This document shows, in pieces, positions 19,111-29,631 of a stretch of DNA of 64,000 nucleotides (position 1 is its first letter; each line of letters opens with the position of its first letter). The stretch is from Azolla caroliniana. Lineage: Eukaryota > Polypodiophyta. The stretch covers positions 11,284,001 to 11,348,000 of the forward strand of contig JBHGNT010000009.1 of the NCBI GenBank assembly GCA_043228905.1, given 5' to 3'. The translations under genes were made by a program, and so were the position numbers. The notes beneath the pieces are model-generated. The model saw nothing but the letters and a program-made list of their open reading frames with translations, was not told the DNA's origin and searched no databases.

Positions 19111-21104
19111 TTGCACCTAAATCATAGATATTCTTTTACTAATAAAGACTCAAGAGTTCATTATTTGGTTTGATAGTTATTCTATATTTAAACTTTATGA
19201 AATTTCATCAACAATCATCATGAATACCCCATCACTACAAGAAGTTCCTTCAAATGCTCAATAAATTCTCACATCACAACATTATTTAACGAGGAAGAGA
19301 TTAATAAATGATTGATTCAATATGTGAAGCTTATCAAGCATATATGTGCTACATGGGTCAAGCCACATTTACCATACATATAAATCGCACTATTGGCAAT
19401 ACAACATCTCTTTCTAATACACCTTTTCCTTAGATTATATAGTTTGCAACAAACAAACACATGCAAAACCAACTTGCTATAATAATGACATACCTATGGT
19501 TCAAATAATGTTTCAAACAAACAATAATTCATTAGATGAGAAGAAAGTAATATATTACAACACATGCAATGATTTATTTATCAATCTCCTTCCTTTACAA
19601 CAAGTAGAAATGAGGACCTTGCATTCTCCTAATGATGTAGCACCAAGAAAGATGAATACAATGTTAGGTGATAATAAAAATCCACAAACACGGTTAGTGA
19701 AGATTAAAGTGGGTGGGATTCGATGAATAAACACCCACTTGGCTTCAGAAATGTTCCTAATAAATGTCAACCTCCAAATCCAAAAAGTCAAAGAAATGAA
19801 GACCATCCATACTTATAGAACAAAAGGCAATCATAGGAAGAAATGCATGCTTCGACCTCCCTTGATAGTTAGCCTCAAAACAAATTCATGGTATGAGAGC
19901 CTTGATGGTGCATTCTGAGCATAACTACACACCAAAATAAAAACTAGTTAGATGTGAAGCCTAGTCTCAAGTATTGAAAGCTCCATATCCTTAATACAAA
20001 GATATCATATAGAAAAGCAATTAAGCACAACGAGTCTTTGATGAAGATATCCAATTAACTCAACATCTCCATCACCACACATAGTACATGAATATTTGTT
20101 GTTGTGCTCTCTTATAAATAGCCCATTATTTTTATTCCATTTGAAATAATGAAAAGAAAACAAATATTTGAAGAAAAAACTTCAAACAAATGGGACAAAA
20201 CTCCCATATTAGTTAAAAAGGAGTTTTAAGAGAAAAAATTTGGAATAAGCAAAATATCATCTCCCTCCATACTTTCCTTTCCAACCATTTCATTCTTATT
20301 TTTGCATACTTCTCTAATAGAAAGAAAGACATAGATCATAAGCAAAACCCCTAGTCATAATAGTAAATTTTGTCGTCTTTTTGTTTCACTTTGACAATAA
20401 CTCATCATGAGATCCCCATGAGGCTTCTCAAGACCAAAAGAACTCTTCTTGCCTGTGAAATGACAATAGCAAATACACAAATTAACATGGAAAAAAAGAA
20501 CATGAGATGGAATGCTACCTATGCATGTGTGCATGCATTCATACATGCATACAAATAGACACATACAAACACAACCATGCATATGCAAATACACATGCAC
20601 ACATATGAATATGGTAAAAAATTGATATGTTACTAAACCAATAACCCTCGAAAAGTGGTTTGGATCCTGATGGCCACAAATTCTCGCCTTCTTGTAGCTC
20701 ATCCTACACATCCTTGCTTGCCAAAGGAGGGCCACTTCGAAGAGGTCGATCACACTCATGGCTCCTTCTCTCTTTCTCTCTTTGCTTTCTTTTCCTCTCT
20801 CTCTCTCTCAAACCAAAGCAACAAACTTACTATTGATAACTCCAAAATGTAAACATACATACATCCATGGCATGAAGAGAAAACCCTCATAAATCAATTC
20901 CCAATAGCCACTTTTTTTAAGCAAATCGACTCAATAAAGTGGAAAAAGGTCGAATACAAAATGCAAACAAAAAGACATTATTTCTACTCTAACAGTTGAA
21001 TTAATAAATTATAATCAAACAATGAGAATCACATATCATCATCGTGTTCTTCTTGTTTCTCTTTTAATTCTTCCTTCTCTACTACAATAGGAGCACCACC
21101 ACTA
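19111..21104. other. DNA1 unique interior, no gene recognised
   Basis: AT-rich unique sequence. A less AT-rich island at about 20640-20830 stands out (minus-strand frame MSVIDLFEVALLWQARMCRM). It could be captured host sequence, but I recognise no family on either strand. Nothing resembling a MURA, hAT or CACTA transposase is present. Confidence 0.6.
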
Positions 21105-22470
21105 CATATGTGTGTGTGTGTATTTTCTATTGATGTACATATGTATGTATTTTATATCATGTGTATATATGTATGTGTTATATGTGTGTGTGTATTTTCT
21201 ATTGATGTACATATGTAGGTATTGTATTGCGTGTGTATATATGTATGTGTGTGTACGTACATATTGTATTGTATTACATGTGTTGAATGTATAGTATGTA
21301 TGGCATGTGTATGTATATATATTCTTTACATGTCCATATGTATGTATTGTATGCATGTTGTGTATATATGTATGTGTGTGTATGTACATATTGTATTGTA
21401 TTGCATGTGTTGAATGTATAGTATGTATGACATGTGTATGTATATATATTCTTTACATGTCCATATGTATGTATTGTATGTATGTCACATGTGTATGTGT
21501 ATATGTGTTATGTGTGTCTATTCATGCATACAATACAATATATACGTACACACATACAACACACACCACAAACATATATACACATATGCACGTATGTATG
21601 TGTATATGTATGTGTATATGTATGTATATATTGTATTGTATGTATGCATGCATGCATGTATGTACATGTATGGATGTAAGTTGGTAACATTTATACAAGT
21701 ATCATTGTAGGCATGTGTACCTATATACGTGTAGCAATGTATGAATGAATATGTGTATGTCCATGTACGAATGCATATATGTGTATACATGTAGTATGTA
21801 ATGTATTGATGTATGTATATTTTCGGTGTATTTATCGTGTTTAGTATGTGTATGGCTCATATATGGATGTATGTTTGCAATATCACATAATATGCATGCA
21901 TATATTATCCAATGTATGTGTAAGCATACGTATATCTAATGTGTGTGTATGAAAGTATTGTAATTTGTATGACCATGTATGACCTATATATATAGTGATA
22001 TGTGGAATATGTATGTATGTACATGTATGCATATATGCATGTGTCAATGCACATGATTTAATGTGTCTGGATGTGTGTTTATAATATGTATGTATATATC
22101 TAATGTATGTATGTGTATGCATATATGTACTATTATAGTGTGTATGACCATGTGTGTGTCTATGTTCGTGTACGTGGTGATATGTATGTACACATCTAAT
22201 GTATGTATGTATGTGTATGGACGTATGTTTGTAAAATTTATATATGTAACATTGTAGGCATATGTACGTACGTATATATGTGTAGCAATCTATGAATGAA
22301 TATATGCATGTACATGTATGAATGTACATATTGGATATATGTAATGCATTATTTTTGGGATATTTTCATGTCTAGTATGTGTATGGATCATATATGAATT
22401 TATGTTTTCAATATGTACGTAATATGCAGTCATATATCTGATGTGTGTGTATGTATATATGTAAGTATTG
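21105..22470. repeat. TATG/TGTG minisatellite block in DNA1
   Basis: A long block of diverged tatgtatg, tgtgtgtg and tacatatg words. Higher-order repeats are visible: a unit of about 76 bp with tattttctattgatgtacat near 21120 and 21196, and a 127-bp unit with gttgaatgtatagtatgta at 21282 and 21409. Frames through it are Tyr/Cys/Ile-rich artefacts. Confidence 0.85.
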
Positions 22471-22681
22471 TAGGTTGTATGGTTCCATATAACCTATATA
22501 TATATATATATATATGGCGATATGTGGAATATGTATGTACATATGTAATATATATATATATATATATATGTAATGCAGTTTATGTATGTGTATGTAAATT
22601 TGTATATTGTGTAATATGAATGGATCATACGATATGTAATATGTAATTTTTATGCATGTATTAACATCTGTCAATACATAT

Positions 22682-23275
22682 GGCTTATTATAATATGTGT
22701 GTAGCATGTATGCATTTACATATTTGTATTTATGTATGTGTATGTACATATCTACATATGGTAATATATATTTGTATACATATTCATGTTTAGTCAGTAT
22801 GCATCTATAAATGGGTGTAATGTATGTATATACATATTTATGGATGTAATGTTTAAATGTAGGTACATATATGCATGTATGCATGTATATGTATGTATGC
22901 CACTCCAAATTTGACTATTGTTTGTACAAAATATTTGTTTATTATCTCATTGAAATATCTAATATTTCATGGGCTTATTATAATATGTATGTATGTATGT
23001 GTATTTATGTATGTGTATGTACATATCTACATATGATAATATATATTTGTATATATATATATATATATATATATATTCATGTTTAGTCAATATGCATGTA
23101 TAAATGGGTGTAATGTATGTATATACATATTTATGGATGTAATGTTTAAATGTAGGTACATATATGCATGTATGCATGTATATGTATATATGTATGTATG
23201 TATGCCACTCCAAATTTGACTATTGTTTGCACATTATATTCTTTATTATCTCATTGAAATATCTAATATTTCATG
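22682..23275. repeat. Two tandem copies of a ~300-bp unit in DNA1
   Basis: Copies at 22682-22971 and 22972-23275 share landmarks in the same order: ggcttattataatatgt, catgtttagtca, tataaatgggtgtaatgt, ccactccaaatttgactatt and caattgaa-like tcattgaaatatctaat. The copies are about 90% alike outside a (TA)n expansion in the second. Confidence 0.88.
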
Positions 23276-23351
23276 GGCTTATGCAATTTTTTTCTATAGC
23301 ATAATTGATAATACCCTTATGTAAATATATGTTTTATGCATTTGTTAATAC

Positions 23352-23391
<40 letters not shown>

Positions 23392-23472
23392 TTTGTATCT
23401 CAATGGTATATTTAAACCCCTTTTGATGAACTCACATACTATCATACAAGTTTTCACAGTGAAGCCCCCGGG

Positions 23473-24310
23473 GACTGGAGCAACTATGAATCCTGGTCAT
23501 ATAAAATGCACCAGTACCTGCTAGGGCATGGATATTGGAGCTATGTGGAAGGAACCACCAAGGTAGCACCGGAGTTGGCACACAAGGACTTCCCGACATG
23601 GGAGCAAGGAGCGAGCCAAGTATTGTACTGCCTCATGTCTGGTGTGCACGATTAGATGCTCAGCTACATCAAAGATGCAAAAACGTTGGAGGAGGCCTGG
23701 GAAAATCTCCGGAAGATTTTCACCGCTAGTACCACGGCATGGAAGTTGCAGCTCCGACAAGAGCTCAACAATATCCGATAGAGGGATATGTCCGTGACCG
23801 ACTACACCACCAAGATAAAGGAGATTTGTGATGCACTCGGGTCTATCAACGTGACGGTGGACGAAGACGAGATAGTTCAAATCTGCCTTGGTGGTCTAGC
23901 ACAACGGTACGGGCCAATCCGGACGGCGATTTGCACGCAGGAGAAGCCACCGTCCTTCTTCGACTTACAATCCATGTTGATGGTTGAAGAAAACCATGCG
24001 AGTGGGTCGAGGACCACTCAATCAGACAACCAGATGTTGTACACGGAGGCGGATCGACCCTGTGGGCGTGGAGGACGAGGTGAGTCGGCACGCAATGGAA
24101 GAGGCCGACAAGAGTAGAACCGAAGGCCCGAAGACAGTGCTGACAACAGTTCTGGACACTCCACAAGCAAGAGGAGTCAAGTCGGAGCCGGAAACCAGCA
24201 ATCGAAGGCCGACACGGAATGTTGGTATTGTGGCAAGAAAGGCTACCGAGAAAGCGACTGCTGGAAGAAGCGCGCAGATTCGGATAAATCTGGATCCGGG
24301 AAACTAGCAA
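23473..24310 (+). pseudogene. COP4 gag, main part after DNA1
   Basis: One frame, with stops near 23653 and 23778, reads NYESWSYKMHQYLLGHGYWS, AWENLRKIFTASTTAWKLQL and VQICLGGLAQRYGPIRTAI, then FFDLQSMLMVEENHAS. This is the UBN2-type gag core. A frameshift near 24110 leads to the zinc knuckle at about 24222-24265, CWYCGKKGYRESDC, with Tyr in place of the zinc-binding His. Confidence 0.85.
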
Positions 24311-24893
24311 AGCTCACAGTACGTACAAGGATCAGAAGGATCCGTAACCGGGAAGATCAGTAAAGTGCCAACCTTCCTGATGAAGCACAAGGCTAACTCG
24401 ATGAAGAAGTCTACTTCCAAATCGGAGGAAGTATGATACGTTGATTCCGAAGCATCTAACCACATGACAAGCCATCAAGAGTAGTTCTCTTTTTTGGAGA
24501 AATTGGAACAACAAGGGATTGTCGAAACCAAAGACGACACCCCTCACCCGATTGTGCATGTCGAAGAAGTCCCTTTAAGCCATGTCGGACAAAAGGGGAA
24601 GCTGATGAACGTACTACACATTCTGACTATCACAAAGAACCTAGTGTCAGTTAGACAAATCGTCGACCAAGGGATGTAGGTGTGGTTTGAGCACCTTGGG
24701 TACTTCATCGAGGAAGAAGGCTGGATAATTGCGCAAGGGCACAGAGAAGGGAGGATGTTCATCCTCAACACAAATGACGTCAACACCTCCATGTTTGCCA
24801 AAGGACAGAAGATTGAATCAGACATTGATCTCTAGCATAAGTAGATCGGTCACGTCAATTATTGGAGGCTTCAGGACCTCCAATCGAAACAAG
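24311..24893 (+). pseudogene. COP4 protease and pre-integrase
   Basis: The protease site near 24437-24470 reads VDSEASNHM. The Asp is kept, but the Gly of DSG is Glu. The pre-integrase follows (GKLMNVLHILTITKNLVSVR, FIEEEGWIIAQG-like, MFILNTNDVNTSMFAKGQ) with several stops, including one in the LWH...IGH motif. Confidence 0.78.
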
Positions 24894-24895
24894 TT

Positions 24896-25462
24896 GTGTT
24901 CGGATTGCCGAAATTCAGTGGCCGAAAGGCCCAAATTTTTGAAGCCTGCCAGCTCGGGAAGCAACACTGGCTTCCATTCCCCACCGAACGAAATCGGAGC
25001 TATAACAAGCTCAACTTAATCCATTCGGATGTATGGGGACCATCACAAAACGTTAGTCTTGGTGGGAGTCGGTATTTCGTCTCCTTCATTGACGACTACA
25101 GCCGGCACACGTTGATCTACCTCATCGAAAGCGAAGGCTTCGACTGTTTCCAGAACCTTCAAAGCTTAGTCGAAAGGGAAACAGAGAGGAAGATAAAGTG
25201 CTTGCGGTCGGATGGCGGAAAAGAATAATTTTCCGGCCAATTCAATAGTTATCTGCAACAGAAGGGAATTCAACGAGAATTCAGCTGTAGGTACACACTA
25301 GAACAAAATGGTGTGTGGCCAAAAGAAAGAACCGGTCAATTGTCGATGCGGCGAGGGCAATGCTGGAGGAAAAGAGCATGCCCAAACTCTACTGGGCTGA
25401 GGTGATCCGAACGGCCGTCTACATCCAAAACCGGACCGGAGACAAGGTGTCGGCACACAGTT
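24896..25462 (+). pseudogene. COP4 integrase, truncated
   Basis: The frame 24896-25228 gives LNLIHSDVWGPSQNVSLGGS, YFVSFIDDYSRHTLIYLIES and KIKCLRSDGGKE, then a stop. After a 2-base insertion near 25313 the frame continues AKRKNRSIVDAARAMLEEKS and VYIQNRTGDKVSAH. As in COP3, the catalytic Glu of AERKNR is Lys. The domain ends at a fusion with RNase H at about 25463. Confidence 0.82.
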
Positions 25463-25803
25463 GTTGCGTGGAGCAGCAAAAAGCAGTCGATAGTGGCTCT
25501 GTCGAGCATTGAGGCTGAGTATTGGGGCGCTACCAATGCCACCTATGAAGCCATTTGGCTTCGGCGACTGCTGCGTGAACTTTGGATCGAGGTACCAACC
25601 CTGATCCTGATCTACTATGACAAAATGAGCAGCATTCACCTCGTCAAGAACCCTGTAATCAAACAAAGCACATAGAAGTGCATTATCACTTCGTGTGTGA
25701 GCGGGTCCTGAGTGGTGAAGTTGACCTTCGATATGTTCAAACGGATTGGCAGATTGCCGATATCTTCACCAAACCGCTCAGATTGGACATGTTGTAGCAC
25801 TTC
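25463..25803 (+). pseudogene. COP4 RNase H joined to integrase by deletion
   Basis: Right after the integrase piece come AWSSKKQS-like sequence, VALSSIEAEYWGATNATYEA and IWLRRLLRELWIEVPTLILI, the copia RNase H. No RT motif lies between, so about 900-1000 bp of linker, RT palm and thumb were lost. Downstream reads HYHFVCERVLSGEVDLRYVQ-like with stops. Confidence 0.82.
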
Positions 25804-26184
25804 ATGGAAATGCTTGGTGTTAAGCATCTCGACGTGCCACACTTGAGGGGGAGAATAGGAACAGGAATGGATGGCACCGGACAAGGAACCGGAGAGGAAG
25901 AAAGAACAAAGGGGGAAGATAAGCAGAAAAAAGAAGTTGAGCTAACCAAAGGAGTCGGCACATCCGAACAAGTCGGAGCAAAGGGCATTGGTGGTAGAGT
26001 CAAGAAGGATAAAGCCGATCGGAAGAAGGCCAAGACCCGGACGTGGTCTGATGTAGTGAAGGGCCTAAAAACGGAAGACGAGTTGGAGACTACCAACTCG
26101 GACAAGAGATGGAACAAATTTGAGATAGCCGATTCAGTTCAACAGATGGATTCGGACGAGCTGGATCTACTAAAGGCCAAGTAG
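25804..26184 (+). pseudogene. COP4 downstream open frame of unknown function
   Basis: A 126-codon frame lies between RNase H and the 3' LTR. It begins with the last RNase H-tail residues (MLGVKHLDVPHLRGR), then becomes Lys/Glu/Gly-rich (GTGEEERTKGEDKQKKEVEL) and ends with an acidic part (SDKRWNKFEIADSV). No family is recognised. It starts just before the internal TTGAGGGGGAG run (25843-25853), so this may be non-coding 3' sequence that happens to be open. Confidence 0.4.
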
Positions 26185-26393
26185 ACGAGGATGTAGTGGA
26201 AGTCGATGCCAACATGAAGGACTCGACGAGTCGATAAGCGCCGAAGTCGTAGCAGCGAGGGAGCTGAAATGGGCCTCATAAACAGACAAGGCGACCGAGA
26301 AGGTTGAGGTGCGCAGAACCGAACAAGTCACAGGAAGCGGAACCGGACCGGCTGCCACAAACACTAACACCATGATCTGACCTCAAGTTAAGC

Positions 26394-26404
26394 TTGAGGG
26401 GGAG
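26394..26404 (+). promoter_or_regulatory. COP4 polypurine tract
   Basis: TTGAGGGGGAG lies immediately before the 3' LTR and would prime plus-strand DNA synthesis. An identical run is found 551 bases upstream at 25843-25853. Confidence 0.85.
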
Positions 26405-26839
26405 TGTTGAGTGGGCAAGCTCAACCGGATCCGGATCGGCATCCAAAGCCAAGAGCCGGATCGGTATCCGGAAACAACCGGTCGGATCAGGGAGACGGAT
26501 CGGAGAGACGGATTCGAGTGCGAACCAGAAGCCTAGTAGTAGCCTAGACTACTAGGTAGTTGTTGTCTCGTAGTTAGTGTCAGTCGCTCATAGGAGCATC
26601 GAAGTACATTGTACTTCTATCAGTCCTTCTAAGGACTTGTATAAATAGTGTTGTGTAAGCAACTTGTAGGGGTACAAAGAACTATTGTTTTGAATCTACT
26701 TTTATGTTCTGTCTATCTCTCTCTCTCTATGTCTCTCCCGCACATATTTTCTGTGTGAAGGTTCCATTGAACCTTCTCATCTTCTGTTGTTATCCGGCTC
26801 AGCCGGTTTGTTGAACGCTTCCACACGTTTACTTTTACA
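26405..26839 (+). repeat. COP4 3' LTR
   Basis: It begins TGTTGAGTGGGCAAGCTCAAC and ends ACTTTTACA. The TATA box TATAAATA is at 26640-26647. It pairs with 18081-18554. Confidence 0.92.
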
Positions 26840-27293
26840 TGAAGCGATTGCCCCATTTGTCATTCATGATCGCACACGGTGGATGAATGAGAATATACCA
26901 TGTTAAATCGGAGTACAATGTCAATTTGCCATCTGGAGCCTCAGTGGACTAATCGCCACAACGACCAAGGTCGACAAGAGGAGCATTACCGGAATACACA
27001 ACGTAATCAGCATCAGGGCCGGTTGAACCATCTTCACCGCAACAATGATTCGTATTAGGACGAAGAAGAGCAAGAAGAAGAGGATTACCCGAGCAATGAC
27101 GATTACAATCCTGCTACGATAATCAATCGCGGCAGCCAGGCTAAGTCGCGCTCGTACGAAGGGAATCGCTATCACGGATCAGAGTTTTGAGGAAGAATGA
27201 CGCCAGAATAATCGTCGTGAGTATCGCCAGAAGCCCCGTAATAACAAGCGGTTTCAGCGATCTCGGGAAGAATAGAAGACATCTGTTGAGCCA
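26840..27293 (+). pseudogene. GYP2 gag, continued after COP4
   Basis: The gag resumes with a second zinc-knuckle remnant (CPICHS, a stop, then SHTVDE, with the last Cys now a stop). It parallels CLLCYSRNHTMDRC of GYP6. A basic, Asn/His-rich stretch with several stops follows. It corresponds to the Arg/Tyr-rich tail of GYP6 gag. Confidence 0.75.
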
Positions 27294-27917
27294 GTGGCAC
27301 CCCCAGTAGTCAAAAAAGGTGAGTCCAGTATCCATTGTTTTATTTGTCAACAACCAGGCCATTACACAACTCAATGTCCACGTCGTGATAAGGGAAAAGG
27401 GCCAACATTGAACACAATTAGGACGGAAGTCCAGCAAGTTACGACCTTTAGCAAGGTGAAAACCACAGACTGGGCGGAACAAGAGGAGATCTGGAAAGCT
27501 GCAAAAGCTTGGGTAGAAAAAGCAAATGAAGCCAATGTGGAACGCATGCGGCAAGAATCCGGGCGCGCCACCACTTATGACCAAGAGACGGAATTGGCGC
27601 CGGATTCAATATGGCAAGCAGTTGCCGATTGCGAGTTCACACTAACAATGGACAAATTATTAAATCTAGTTCCTCGGTTTCGACAGACTGTGGAAAACCG
27701 AATACGGGGCACAGAAAAAATAGAAATTCCGGCGAATTTTACAGAGTCTAACATAGGCTCAGTTGTGGTTGATCATCATCACCCAACCATCAAGGTGGTG
27801 CTTCAAGGGGAGGAAATCACAGGTTGCATTATCGATGGCGGCTCTAGGGTGAACGTGATTACTAAGGCCACGTGTAACCGACTCGACATTACAGAATGGG
27901 AAGCCTACCCATTTTAG
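27294..27917 (+). pseudogene. GYP2 zinc knuckle and aspartic protease
   Basis: This 207-codon frame begins at an ATG and holds a full CX2CX4HX4C knuckle (CFICQQPGHYTTQC, residues 16-29). It ends with the protease active site (GCIIDGGSRVNVIT, near residue 185; D-G-G instead of D-S/T-G, as in GYP6 IIDGGSDVNVI). The stop at 27915-27917 lies in the protease flap region. The next frame reads LRMADTHSVRPLGLVRKL. Confidence 0.83.
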
Positions 27918-28553
27918 CTCCGAATGGCGGATACTCATTCTGTCAGACCATTAGGGTTGGTCCGGAAATTACGGATCGTAATCGACAGACATTCCATTGA
28001 AATTGTCATTGTTGTTTTGGCTCTAGACGCACCAGGGGCATATTGTATCTTGTTAGGATGACCATGGTTACGATATGCTAATATCAAGAAGAACTTGCAA
28101 TACAACTGCATTAGCTTTCTATGAGGCCGAGCCAAGGTCCAGGTGCCGACGCAGGAAACCACCTCGCCTACAAAAGCAATTACGCCACTATACGCGGAAG
28201 AACTTAACATGCTGGAAGGGTTGGAGGATACGAAAATCGAAGCATACCTAGACTAAAATCCACGGATCGTACAACTGTTTGAGATAGACATCCTTCAAAC
28301 CGCTAACGAGTACGTATCGGCGGCTGCACCAAACGGTGAGGCGTATGAACCGGATCCCGAATAATTGCTAGAGTTGAGCAAAGCACAGGAGGCATTTGAG
28401 CAAGAGATGGAAATCTCATGACAAGCCACGACATCGATGATGGAAAAAATCAATGTAGGGTCAGTTGAGGCACCAAGGCCACTGTCGATAACAAAGGACT
28501 TGATGGCAACCAAAAAAATTGTAATGATTGACTTATTATGAGAATATAAAGAT
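27918..28553 (+). pseudogene. GYP2 protease end and linker to RT
   Basis: Broken frames match GYP6 63070-63700: ALDAPGAYCILLG (a stop) PWL, then PLYAEELNMLEGLEDTKIEA parallel to GYP6 PMYAECVNMLEGLANEEVDH. Stops interrupt at least seven places. No catalytic motif is expected here. Confidence 0.75.
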
Positions 28554-29203
28554 GTGTTCGCATGGTCACACGAGGACATGAACGGGCTAGACCCAAAATT
28601 TTACCAGCATAAAAATAACTTGGCCACGAACGCGAAACCAGTTCAACAGAGATGCTACCACATGGATCTGAATTACGCAGCACACGTAAAGGAGGAAATT
28701 GACAAGCTCTTGAAAGTTGGGTTTATTCAACTACTAAAACAAGCTACATGGTTGAGCCCAATCATAGTCATTCCCAAGAAAAATGGCAAAATCCGAGTCT
28801 GCGTTGACTACCACAAGTTGAACATCGTTACAATCACAGACGCATTCTCTTTGCCATTTACGGATAGCGTACTCAACGCGGTCGCAAACCATGAAATGTA
28901 CAGTTTCCTAGATGGGTTTAGTGGGTACAACCAGATATGCATACACCTGCAATATCATAAGAAAACCGTTTGTAACTGACTAGGGCGTGTTTGTGGCCAT
29001 AGTAATGATGTTCCGATTAAAGACCGCTCCGGTCACATTCCAACGCGTCATTGCCGAGATTTTTGGCGACTTCATTCCTACATTCGTGCAAGTCTTCCTC
29101 AATGACTTTGTTGTCTATGGGACCCGAGTGGATCATTTAGGCCATCTATGACTATGTTTAGAACGATGCCATACTTCACGACTTAGCCTCAATCCGGCGA
29201 AGT
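28554..29203 (+). pseudogene. GYP2 reverse transcriptase
   Basis: The frame 28554-28979 reads DVFAWSHEDMNGLDPKF, KPVQQRCYHMDLNYAAHVKE, VIPKKNGKIRVCVDYHKLNI and FLDGFSGYNQICI (motif A Asp in SFLDG). A frameshift at about 28975 leads to APVTFQRVIAEIFGDFI and FLNDFVVYGTRVDHLGHL. The first Asp of the usual FLDDF is Asn, so the polymerase site is damaged. Stops follow up to 29203. Confidence 0.87.
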
Positions 29204-29631
29204 GTGTTTGGAGTCACCAGTGGAGCCCTTCTCGGGCACATAGTGAGCAAAGACGGTATTGCGGTGGATCCTGGGAAAATCAAAGCCATCGTCATAGCTT
29301 GGGCTCCTAGCAACACAAACGCTCTTAGCCGCTTCTTGGGGAAATTTTGTTGGCACAGCCGCATGCTGTGTTATTTGGCGGATTTCGCAACGCTGTTACA
29401 TGTCGTCGTACACTGCATGCCATTCAAATGGACCACAACGGAGGATAAGGTGTACGAAGCGCTAAAAGTGATGCTTACACAAGCGCCCGTTGTGCAACCT
29501 CTGGTTTGGTTAAAACCATTTCACATATTTGTCGATGCATTCGACATAGCCATCGGTAGCGCACTCATGCAGCTCATCAAGCTAAGTTGGTATCAGCCAG
29601 TATATTATTCCAGTCGCAAGTTAATAGACGT
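29204..29631 (+). pseudogene. GYP2 RT thumb and start of RNase H
   Basis: The frame reads GALLGHIVSKDGIAVDPGKI, LSRFLGKFCWHSRMLCYLAD and FHIFVDAFDIAIGSALMQ, then YYSSRKLID. VDAF is the first RNase H Asp motif (usually DAS). The solo LTR SOLO1 interrupts after LIDV at 29631. Confidence 0.83.

Larger units (their letters stand above)
18699..23472. mobile_element. DNA1: probable non-autonomous Mutator-like DNA transposon in COP4 gag
   Basis: The 4774-bp insert is flanked by a perfect 9-bp duplication, gactggagc (18690-18698 and 23473-23481). Nine bases is the usual size for Mutator-like elements. The ends form short inverted repeats (TCGGGGGCTCCATT against CCGGGGGCTTCACT, 11 of 14 alike). Removing the insert and one duplication joins the COP4 gag in frame. 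No transposase domain is visible in any frame. The interior is AT-rich: about 1.9 kb of unique sequence, then over 2 kb of TATG/TACA-type repeats. The MULE class is inferred from the 9-bp duplication alone. Confidence 0.72.
18081..26839 (+). mobile_element. COP4: Ty1/copia element inserted in GYP2 gag
   Basis: LTRs at 18081-18554 and 26405-26839 bound a copia element with PBS, gag (split by DNA1), protease, pre-integrase, integrase and RNase H. RT is missing through an internal deletion at about 25463. The flanks cgaac (18076-18080) and tgaag (26840-26844) each differ by one base from a common cgaag. Reading GYP2 across that site restores MRSDCPICHS, parallel to GYP6 MRSQCLLCYS. That fixes the insertion site. 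Confidence 0.9.

Noticed and set aside
20640-20830. Captured host exon inside DNA1
   Set aside because: Composition differs from its surroundings, but no frame on either strand resembles a known protein family, so it is only mentioned under the DNA1 interior.
20340-23110. Many Cys/Tyr/Val-rich open frames on both strands, looking like small secreted peptides
   Set aside because: They are readings of TATG/TGTG/TACA repeat arrays in DNA1; composition follows the repeat, frames overlap on both strands and no signal peptide is convincing.
18699-23472. DNA1 as an LTR retrotransposon or Helitron
   Set aside because: The 9-bp duplication and inverted ends fit neither: LTR elements give about 5 bp and TG...CA ends, and Helitrons insert between A and T without duplication.
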